Of a stretch of 64,000 nt of DNA, positions 9,074-15,980 are shown piece by piece (position 1 is the first letter of the stretch; every line of letters begins with the position of its first letter). This stretch comes from Thermoleptolyngbya sichuanensis A183 (GTDB lineage: Bacteria > Cyanobacteriota > Cyanobacteriia > Elainellales > Elainellaceae), in the NCBI RefSeq assembly GCF_013177315.1, contig NZ_CP053661.1, forward strand, positions 4,402,001-4,466,000, in the 5' to 3' direction. The notes under the pieces are model-generated. The model had not been told where the DNA came from. It searched no databases and was given only the letters and a program-made list of their open reading frames with translations. The position numbers and the translations under genes were made by a program.

Positions 9074-10027
9074 TCACGCTCGCCTGCCCTTGCGGCTGCA
9101 ATACCCAACCAGTGCGGCAAATAGCCCCATGCCAGCGACATACTTGAGCAGGTCGGGCACAGCGGGGTTGGGAGAAAAGAAGCCTTCGATAATGCCCGCG
9201 ATGACCAGCAGCGGAACCACGCCGTACATCAACTGGGCGGCCTGGGTGCCGTAGCGCTTGAGCGCATCGACGCGGCGCAGCGGCCCCGGAAAGAGGAGGG
9301 CACGAGCCAGCAGCAGCCCTGCGCCCCCTGCCAGAAAAATGGCGGGCAGTTCTAGCGCTCCGTGGGGAAAGACAAAGGCCCAAAAGGGGAAGGCGAGATT
9401 GTTTTGCCCCACCAGCGCGGCGATCGCCCCGATATTGATCCCATTCAGCAGCAGAATGTAGACCGTCGCCAATCCTGCCGTGATGCCGCCCGCCGCCGCT
9501 GCAAAGGAGACCTTCAGATTGTTCACCATGATGTTGCTGGCGGCGTAAGGTTCCACGCCGACGATCGACCCCATCCAAAGCTCCTGGCGATCGCGCACCT
9601 GGCGAATAATGGAGCTGGGCACCATCAGTTCGATAAAGCTCGGATCGCGCCAGGAATACCACCAGGCGACCAGGCCCGCCAGCACAAACAAGGCCGTTGC
9701 CAGCGCGATGTACCCCACGCACTGCTGCACCACCGCCGGAAACCCCGATTGGTAAAACTGGCGCACCGCCTCCCACTCCTGCCGCCGCAGCCCTTGATAA
9801 ACCTGGGCATAGCCGCGTGTGGTCAGCGATTGTAGCTCTTGGGTCAGGCGCGGGCTGATCTGCTGGGCGCGGGCCAGATCGCCCGACACGGCTCGATAAA
9901 GGCTGGCAAGCTGATGAATTTCCGCCGCCGTCAGCGACTTTAGCCCGCGCCGTTCCGCCTGTTGCAGCAGACGGTCGAGGTCGTTCCAGCTTGATTCTCG
10001 GCGGGCAGTCCAGCGGCAAATGTCCAT
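9074..10027 (-). CDS. Stage II sporulation protein M family membrane protein
   Basis: 317 aa. The N-terminal ~90 residues are soluble and helical (WNDLDRLLQQAERRGLKSLTAAEIHQLASLYRAVSGDLA...). Membrane segments follow near 100-125 (CVGYIALATALFVLAGLVAW), 165-195, 205-230, 255-280 and 290-312. The pattern matches the SpoIIM (DUF95) family. In non-sporulating bacteria these proteins occur next to RDD-domain and other membrane proteins, as here: the membrane protein and RDD pair starts 167 bp away on the opposite strand. The role outside Bacillus is not established; in Bacillus, SpoIIM works in peptidoglycan remodelling during engulfment. Confidence 0.9.
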   Translation of the reverse strand: MDICRWTARRESSWNDLDRLLQQAERRGLKSLTAAEIHQLASLYRAVSGDLARAQQISPRLTQELQSLTTRGYAQVYQGLRRQEWEAVRQFYQSGFPAVVQQCVGYIALATALFVLAGLVAWWYSWRDPSFIELMVPSSIIRQVRDRQELWMGSIVGVEPYAASNIMVNNLKVSFAAAAGGITAGLATVYILLLNGINIGAIAALVGQNNLAFPFWAFVFPHGALELPAIFLAGGAGLLLARALLFPGPLRRVDALKRYGTQAAQLMYGVVPLLVIAGIIEGFFSPNPAVPDLLKYVAGMGLFAALVGYCSRKGRRA

Positions 10028-10194
10028 GTTGGGGTCAGCGAGGGGAGGGAGCCGGAGCGGGCAAAACGTCTGTTGGAGGACGCAGATCAGATTTCAGGAG
10101 ATTGCAAAAGGGTGAAACTCTGCCGATGCGTAGACTACGATAGCATCAGTCCTTTGCGCTCTGGTGGGCTGCTTGCCAGCCTCGTTCGATTTTT

Positions 10195-11232
10195 ATGACC
10201 CTCAGCCCTAGCTCCGGCCCAAACTCTCCTGACCTGACTCAGCCACTCACTGTCGGCAATGCGGTAAACGTTGGCTTTCGGCTGTATGGAGCCAAGCTCA
10301 AGCCCTATTTGTGGCTGGCCACCCGATCTACGCTATGGGTTTTGCTGCCCATTATGTTGGCGATCGCCCTGGGTCTGTTTTATGCCACGACGCAGCGCTA
10401 CTTCACCACGCTAGGGCTGGTGATTCCGGCGTGGGTGGTGCTGATGGTGTTTTGCTCAGCCCGATCCTACTCGCTATCGGCGGCGATCGCCCGTCTGGGC
10501 TTTGGCGATCTGACCCAACAGCCAGAGAGCATCGAAGCGGCCTGTCGCTATACCCGCGCCCGCCAGTGGCAGTTTTTGTGGGTCTATGTGCTGCTGTTTT
10601 TGCTGGGAGCCTCAGTATCGCTACTGTTTTACATCGTGGCAGCCGTAGTGGTCGTCGTTATGCTTGTGTTTGTCGGCGGCACAGACTTTTTGCTAAATCC
10701 CCAGTCGGCAGCGCTAGTGAACCCAGGCCTGATCCTCCTAGCGTTTCTGGTCTTTTTGGGAATCGTCGGACTGCTGATTTGGATGCTGACCTGGTTTAGC
10801 ATCCGATTCTCGGTGCCCGATCTGCCGCTGGCAGTGGAGCCAGGACTGAAGGCAACCCAGTCGCTAGGGCGCAGTTGGGAATTGACCCATAAAAACGTCG
10901 GGCGAATTTTCCTGATTTTGCTGGTGACATGGATCGCCACAATCCCGCTGCAATTTGTGATTCAGATTCTGCTAGGCATTGCCCAAGAGGCGATCGTCCG
11001 CATCTATCCCGAAAATTCTCCCCTCTATGGCCTGCTCACGTTTGGCAGCAGCTTCCTGATTAGCCTACTGCTGGGCATTTTTACCCTACCGCTCTGGCAG
11101 TCGATCAAAGCCACCATTTACTACGATTTGCGCCGTCGCCGAGAGGGTCTGGGGCTGCAACTGAGCAATCCTGAACTCGACGATGGGGACTTTGGCTCTG
11201 CCGATATTCGGGATTCTGCTCCCCCTCGATGA
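10195..11232 (+). CDS. Multi-pass membrane protein of the RDD/SpoIIM cluster
   Basis: 345 aa, ATG 10195. About six hydrophobic segments are visible (near residues 40-62, 70-90, 125-160, 180-205, 235-260, 280-305). An amphipathic region (DLPLAVEPGLKATQSLGRSWELTHKNVGRIF) matches cyanobacterial proteins with a DUF975/GdpP-like membrane domain. It starts with a soluble stretch NVGFRLYGAKLKPYLWLATR. It lies 6 bp before the RDD gene, so the two are almost certainly co-transcribed, and it diverges from the SpoIIM-type gene. Function unknown; the cluster suggests a membrane complex for lipid or envelope homeostasis (inference). Confidence 0.8.
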   Translation: MTLSPSSGPNSPDLTQPLTVGNAVNVGFRLYGAKLKPYLWLATRSTLWVLLPIMLAIALGLFYATTQRYFTTLGLVIPAWVVLMVFCSARSYSLSAAIARLGFGDLTQQPESIEAACRYTRARQWQFLWVYVLLFLLGASVSLLFYIVAAVVVVVMLVFVGGTDFLLNPQSAALVNPGLILLAFLVFLGIVGLLIWMLTWFSIRFSVPDLPLAVEPGLKATQSLGRSWELTHKNVGRIFLILLVTWIATIPLQFVIQILLGIAQEAIVRIYPENSPLYGLLTFGSSFLISLLLGIFTLPLWQSIKATIYYDLRRRREGLGLQLSNPELDDGDFGSADIRDSAPPR

Positions 11233-11238
11233 GGCTCT

Positions 11239-12018
11239 ATGCGCTTTTTTAACCGGATCAATCTGCATACGCCCGAAAGCGTGGAGCTAGAGTTTTCTCT
11301 GGCGGGCATCGGCAATCGGGCGCTGGCGCTGCTGATTGATTATCACGTTGTGGCGCTGTCGCTGTTGGGTTTCTCAATCCTCTGGATTTTTTTGTCAACT
11401 CAGTTGATGAGCTATTTGCTCCAGCGGGAGGGCGACTTTAGCGCGGTGCCGCCTTGGCTGCTGGCGGTGTTTATCCTGGGTACGTTTGCCATCTATGCGG
11501 GCTATTTCATCGGCTTTGAGGTCTATCGCCAGGGACAAACGCCGGGCAAGCGCTTCGCCAAAATTCGCGTCATCCGCGACGACGGCCGCCCCATTGGATT
11601 GACGCAAGCGGCGCTGCGATCGCTCTTGCGCCCCATCGACGACTTTTTCTTCATCGGGGCGCTGTTCATCCTGTTTGGCAAACGAGAAAAGCGTATCGGA
11701 GATTGGGTCGCTGGAACCATCGTGGTGCAGGAAACGGGTCGTCGCGCTAAGCCCAGCCTGGCCCTTTCCGACCGCACTCAGCAGCTTGTTGCCCATTTAC
11801 CCACGCTGGCCAACCTGCGGAACCTACACCCCGACGACCTCGCAGTCATTCGTGAATACCTCGACCGCCGCAAGGACCTGACCCGCAAAGCCCGCCATGA
11901 CCTCAGCCTGACGCTTGCCTGCCAAGTGCGATCGCGCATTCAGCTAGAAGCCATCCCCGACGGGTTGACCTCGGATGAGTTTCTGGAAGCGGTGTACTTG
12001 GCGGTCGTTCAGGCATAG
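11239..12018 (+). CDS. RDD family membrane protein
   Basis: 259 aa. The RDD hallmarks are all visible: the first segment with R and D (GIGNRALALLIDYHVVALSL), a second membrane helix near residues 72-95, the TPGKRFAKIRVI motif (about 110), and RIGDWVAGTIVV near 150. A soluble C-terminal tail of about 100 residues is helical (HLPTLANLRNLHPDDLAVIREYLDRR...). Some RDD proteins act as Na+/H+ antiporters, but most are uncharacterised. It starts 6 bp after the upstream membrane gene, indicating translational coupling, and its stop is only 3 bp from the convergent debranching enzyme stop. Confidence 0.92.
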   Translation: MRFFNRINLHTPESVELEFSLAGIGNRALALLIDYHVVALSLLGFSILWIFLSTQLMSYLLQREGDFSAVPPWLLAVFILGTFAIYAGYFIGFEVYRQGQTPGKRFAKIRVIRDDGRPIGLTQAALRSLLRPIDDFFFIGALFILFGKREKRIGDWVAGTIVVQETGRRAKPSLALSDRTQQLVAHLPTLANLRNLHPDDLAVIREYLDRRKDLTRKARHDLSLTLACQVRSRIQLEAIPDGLTSDEFLEAVYLAVVQA

Positions 12019-12021
12019 ACC

Positions 12022-14286
12022 CTACGCCTCGATCACCACGCGCAAATTCCCGCGTTTTTTCACGACGCAGCATCCCGTTGCATTGCCGACGCGCTCAAAC
12101 TCCAGGTCGAGTAGGGTGCTGCCCACGCGCAGGTTTTGCAGCGACAGGTGGCGGATCGAGTCGGGCAGCACCGGGTCGAGAATTCGCAGGTGGTTGGCGG
12201 GGGCATTGGGCACGGGGTTGATCATCAGTTGCATCAGATGAAACACCGTGCCCGTGGCCCAGGCCTGAGGTGAACAGGCGACGGGATATTGCACCGGGGC
12301 TGTGCCGGGGGTGCGCTCGTAGCCACAGAACAGTTCCGGCGGGCGACAGTAGGGCTGTTGCAGCGTCATGTCTAGCAGTCCTTGGGCAATTTCTAGTGCG
12401 GCATCGGTAAATCCGAGCGATCGCAGTCCCAGGGCAATCAGTCCGTTGTCGTGGGGCCAGACCGAGCCAACATGATAGCCCATTGGGTTGTAGGCGGGCG
12501 ACAGGCTGCTCAGGGTGCGGATGCCCCAGCCGTTAAACAGGTCGGGCGCTTGCAGCCGTTCCGCCACGCTACGGGCTTTTTCTAGGTCAAAGATCCCCAG
12601 CCCCAGGCAGTGACCAGGATTAGACGTAATGCTGTCCACGGGCTTGCCATCCCCATCCAGCGCCAGCGCACAAAAATCCAGGTCGTCTACCCAAAAGTCA
12701 CGGTTGAACCGGGTTTTGAGATCCTGCGCTTCGGCCTGCCAGCGATCCGCCAGGTCAAACCGTTTGTAGAGCCGAGCAATGTCGCTGAGGCGGAGCTTTG
12801 CGGCATAAACATAGGCCTGCACTTCGCACAGGGCGATCGCCCCCTGCGCCATTTGACCATGCCGATCGACGATGCAGGTGTCGGAATCTTTCCAGCCTTG
12901 GTTGGGTAGGCCTTTGCGCGATCGCCGATTGTAGCTGAGATAGCCCGTTTCGCGACAGGACTGGTCAATCCACTCCATTGCGGCCAGGGCATTAGGCCAG
13001 AGACGATCCAGCGTGTCGCGGTCGTGCGTCCAGGCATAATAGTCGGCATAGAGCAGCAGCCATAGCGGGGTTGCGTCTACTGTGCCGTAGTAGGGTGTGT
13101 GGGGAATCTCCTGGCAACGGGCCAGTTCCCCAAAGCGCAGCTCGTGGAGAATTTTGCCGGGGGCTTCGTCGCGCCAGCCATCGTCGGCTTTGCCCTGATA
13201 ATGCGCCAAGACGGTCAGGGTTTCGCGGGCGATCGCCGGGTCAAGGATCAGCGTTTGCATCGCCGCAATGATGGAATCACGCCCAAACAGCGTAGAAAAC
13301 CAGGGCACACCCGCCGACAGCGCCTTGCCCTGCTCGAAGGTCTGCCGCAGCAGGTAGATGTCTTGCTCCGCCCGTTCTAAAATCTGGTTGATGTCTTTGT
13401 TGTCGGTGCGGATGCGCGTTGTGGCGGCGTGCCATTCGGTTTCCTCCAGTTGCTCGGCGGCCTTTGCCTGCATCAGCGTCGTCGGCGGGCTGACCGTAGA
13501 CACCAAGCGCCCATTCATCCGCATTTCTAGCCGATAGCCCACTTTCACGGTCTGGTGAGAGGCTAGGTCTACATACCAGAGGGCGGTGTAGCCCTTAAGG
13601 AAACTGGGGCGCTGGTGCAAAAACTGGATGTGCGATTCCGTCAACACGCCGTCGCGCCCCTGATAGGCTAGCGTTAGTTCCGTCGGGTCAGGGACGGAGC
13701 TATGGGTAAAGCGGGGCTGGCCGTTGCTGTCGGCATCGCCAAACCCGGTCGGCGGCATCACCCGGCGCAGCAGTTGCCCGCGATCGCCCCGCTGAAAGCC
13801 GCGAATTTCAAACAAATCCAGAAAATCGGCATCAAAGCTGAGGCTCATTTCAAAGCGCACAGGCTTCGTGCTGTAGTTAGTCAGCGTCAATTCTTCAAAC
13901 AGACCGCCATTCAGCACGATTTCACGCTCAATGCCGAGAGTGTCGGCGGGCAGGTTGTCGTCGATCAGCGGGTTGGTACAGAGGGCAGAAAAGGCGAATC
14001 CCTTGGTGGCATTGCTGCTCAGCAATACGGGCGATCGCCCCTCGATTTGCAGTTCCAGACGGCTGAGAAACCGTGTATCTCGGCAAAATAGGCCCAGGCT
14101 GGCGACGGTGCTATCGTCCAGCCGTCCCGAAATGTTGCCCAGCGTATCGATAATCAGAAACAGGTCATCGTCTTTGAGTGTGAGTGTCGGCTGGGGGCGA
14201 TCGCTCGTCACACAGGCCCACTCCGCCACAGGTGCTTGATTCGCGGGCACAAAGGTACGTCCATCAAGTTCAATCAGGTCGGGCAT
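12022..14286 (-). CDS. Amylo-alpha-1,6-glucosidase / glycogen debranching-type enzyme
   Basis: 754 aa. The N-terminal beta-rich domain (about 35-290; TLKDDDLFLIIDTLGNISG, LGLFCRDTRFLSRLEL) matches the glycogen-debranching N-terminal domain. The C-terminal (alpha/alpha)6 barrel has GVPWFSTLFGRDSIIAAMQT (about 325), WKDSDTCIVDRHG, GYHVGSVWPHDNGLIALGL and the ELFCGYERTPG region. These are the signatures of bacterial amylo-alpha-1,6-glucosidases, which hydrolyse alpha-1,6 branches of glycogen or related glucans. There is no signal peptide, so it is cytoplasmic. The exact substrate (glycogen versus compatible-solute glucosides) is not fixed by sequence alone. It sits about 5 kb from the phosphorylase-like chimera, a loose glycogen link. 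The C-terminus is complete. Confidence 0.9.
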   Translation of the reverse strand: MPDLIELDGRTFVPANQAPVAEWACVTSDRPQPTLTLKDDDLFLIIDTLGNISGRLDDSTVASLGLFCRDTRFLSRLELQIEGRSPVLLSSNATKGFAFSALCTNPLIDDNLPADTLGIEREIVLNGGLFEELTLTNYSTKPVRFEMSLSFDADFLDLFEIRGFQRGDRGQLLRRVMPPTGFGDADSNGQPRFTHSSVPDPTELTLAYQGRDGVLTESHIQFLHQRPSFLKGYTALWYVDLASHQTVKVGYRLEMRMNGRLVSTVSPPTTLMQAKAAEQLEETEWHAATTRIRTDNKDINQILERAEQDIYLLRQTFEQGKALSAGVPWFSTLFGRDSIIAAMQTLILDPAIARETLTVLAHYQGKADDGWRDEAPGKILHELRFGELARCQEIPHTPYYGTVDATPLWLLLYADYYAWTHDRDTLDRLWPNALAAMEWIDQSCRETGYLSYNRRSRKGLPNQGWKDSDTCIVDRHGQMAQGAIALCEVQAYVYAAKLRLSDIARLYKRFDLADRWQAEAQDLKTRFNRDFWVDDLDFCALALDGDGKPVDSITSNPGHCLGLGIFDLEKARSVAERLQAPDLFNGWGIRTLSSLSPAYNPMGYHVGSVWPHDNGLIALGLRSLGFTDAALEIAQGLLDMTLQQPYCRPPELFCGYERTPGTAPVQYPVACSPQAWATGTVFHLMQLMINPVPNAPANHLRILDPVLPDSIRHLSLQNLRVGSTLLDLEFERVGNATGCCVVKKRGNLRVVIEA

Positions 14287-14451
14287 AGTCTCTGGAGAAA
14301 TCAGGGTTTAAGAGCGATGGATCAAGGTTAGGAAACAGGTCTGAAAGACAAAACCTTCGGGGTTAGATTTCCCTAAATCCCCCTGAATTCGGAGGAAGTA
14401 AGGTCATCTCAGGCATAGTCGTCACAGGGGGCATCCCAGTTATGCAAACTC

Positions 14452-14734
14452 GCCCTCATCCCCCAACCCCTTCTCCCGTTTTGGGAGAAGGAGGTCTGGC
14501 TTAGTGGTGCAGAAAACTTTTTTGAGTCTCACGATGAACAGTCTGAACGATCAAAATGGTGGCTGAAACCCACTGCCCTTGTTCGATTTTTCGAGAAATC
14601 CCAAGACCGCCATTTTTCGAGAATCCTTGATTTATGAGGATTTATAAGGGCTCCAGGAGTTTTCTGCACCACTAAGGGAGGTCTGGATTCAAAGTCCCTC
14701 TCTCAGAGCGGGAGAGGGATTTAGGGTGAGGGTG
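14452..14734. repeat. Cyanobacterial dispersed palindrome, split by MITE
   Basis: The left part 'ccctcatcccccaacccctt' and the right part '...gggatttagggtgaggg' form the two arms of a typical intergenic palindrome of cyanobacteria (CCCTCA.../...TGAGGG). It is interrupted by the 177-bp element at 14500-14676. Confidence 0.7.
14500..14676. mobile_element. 177-bp MITE with 19-bp perfect TIRs and 10-bp TSD
   Basis: The ends CTTAGTGGTGCAGAAAACT (14500-14518) and its exact reverse complement (14658-14676) form 19-bp terminal inverted repeats. The direct repeat GGAGGTCTGG lies immediately outside each end (14490-14499 and 14677-14686), a perfect 10-bp target duplication. The interior is non-coding, so it must be moved by a transposase encoded elsewhere. 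A 10-bp duplication is compatible with IS4-type transposases (inference). Confidence 0.92.
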
Positions 14735-14943
14735 ACACAAGTGGGATGCACTTGTCGTCACACGCTTTCCAGTAGTCGCTTTTAGTCGTAGCCAGTAGCG
14801 ATTCAATGCACTTGCAAATACTCTGAGAAAATCCATCTCAAATCCGATTTAAATCGCTTTTAACCCAGATTGGAACTAGGCAAAAGCATTGCGTGATGAT
14901 GGCAGATGTTACGAATTTGAGAGCATGTTTTGCTCTCAAGTCC

Positions 14944-14971
14944 ATCACCATTTGTGATCACAAATGGTGAT
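14944..14971. promoter_or_regulatory. 28-bp perfect palindrome (possible operator)
   Basis: ATCACCATTTGTGA is followed directly by its reverse complement, with no spacer, centred on TGATCA. It is too symmetric and too long to be chance in about 1 kb. It could be a dimeric regulator site or a cruciform, and no gene starts nearby. Confidence 0.5.
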
Positions 14972-15203
14972 CGGCAAATGGGCAAGCTTAACAAATAAGT
15001 AAGGTCTGACCGAAACGGTTCAAACTCAGCAGTTCAATCTGAAAAGTTTCACCCGATGCTGCGCTAGATCTAGTACGAAGATGCTTCGGCAGGCCCTACT
15101 GAAGGGACACTTGCCAAACCTTCACCGTTCAGACCCTACCAAGCCAGACCATACTAAGTCAGACACTAAGTAGATAGACTAGATTAAAAACAGATCCTGA
15201 ACC

Positions 15204-15239
15204 CTAGCGCCGCCCGCTGCGCGGGCGGCGCAGGGTTTT
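15204..15239. terminator. GC-rich hairpin, terminator-like
   Basis: AACCCTAGCGCCGCCCG pairs with CGGGCGGCGCAGGGTT around a short loop, followed by TTTGGGTTTT. It is a strong stem with a weak T-run. No gene clearly ends here, so its role is uncertain. Confidence 0.35.
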
Positions 15240-15474
15240 TGGGTTTTATGTTTATTAATGTCCACCTACTTACCAAGTAGCAATAGGCACTCATTTTAGT
15301 GTGACATGACTTTTTTAAAGTTAAGCTAAATCCTCAATAAAAGATTTTGAAGCGATGAGTTGTAGCAATATTTCAACTTAATTTAATAGCAGTTTCAAAG
15401 ACTTTTCAATTACGTCTGTTTGACAAGTTTGAGTCCTGTGAATGCTGCTCAGATTTTATAAAAAATTCAGATTC

Positions 15475-15564
15475 AGGACTTACGCACTTGCGATATGCTC
15501 TTTGGGTTTTGGACGATTTCTGGAGGGCGCAGCCTGCGAGAGATCGTCCAACTGCGTAAGTCCT
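15475..15564 (-). repeat. 90-bp palindromic element, copy 2
   Basis: It has the same AGGACTTACGCA...TGCGTAAGTCCT ends as copy 1 but in the opposite orientation (the GGGTTTT arm comes first). The central stem is degraded (ttggacgatttctggag / ctgcgagagatcgtccaa). Confidence 0.8.
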
Positions 15565-15780
15565 AAGATTATAAAAAACGCAGTAGCACGGCTCATATCA
15601 AATCTCCAAAGATCTGCTCCATATAAGAAGGAGCTAGGGAGCATGTCATCTTTGGAAGGAGGTATTTATACGCATAGGCTGTAATGCTCTATCTACGGGC
15701 TTTCAGCTACCCTGTTGCGCTATCACTCAAGTTCTGCCTCTGCAAAAGTGACATGCACCCAGGAGCTAGAGCTAGCCGCC

Positions 15781-15930
15781 ATGAGCGGAGTCCTCAAAAT
15801 CGATATCGCTGAAACAGCAGAAGAACCAAAATGTGGTCTATCTACTTACTTATTTCAGAGCAAAGAAGTTAAAAACAAGAGCGGCATGGAAACGCTTGAC
15901 TGTCCCATGCCACTCATGATCGCGCTTTGA
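15781..15930 (+). pseudogene. Possible IS630-type transposase remnant
   Basis: The start MSGVLKIDIAETAEE resembles the N-terminus of cyanobacterial IS630-family helix-turn-helix transposases. Similarity stops after about 16 residues, and the frame then runs into unrelated sequence. No further transposase domains follow. A weak call from memory of the family N-terminus. Confidence 0.25.
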
Positions 15931-15980
15931 AAGCAGGCTAAAAACTGGCTGAAAACAGGCGAATAGAATGCGAACCCTCG

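Larger units (their letters stand above)
14287..15980. other. 1.7-kb gene-free repeat zone
   Basis: There is no convincing gene. It contains an interrupted palindromic repeat with a MITE in it (14452-14734), a 28-bp perfect palindrome (14944-14971), a GC-rich hairpin (15204-15239), palindromic element copy 2 (15475-15564) and a possible transposase remnant (15781-15836). AT-rich DNA at 15250-15440 looks promoter-like but has no gene to serve. Confidence 0.7.

Noticed and set aside
9048-10019. 323-codon minus-strand frame
   Set aside because: It overlaps the SpoIIM-family gene in another frame and shows Arg/Gly/Ala-rich composition typical of shadow frames in GC-rich DNA.
15442-15684. Short ORF of 80 codons
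   Set aside because: It runs through the 90-bp palindromic element. The same LGFGRFLxGAAxE-type peptide appears in frames over other copies, so it is a repeat translation, not a gene.
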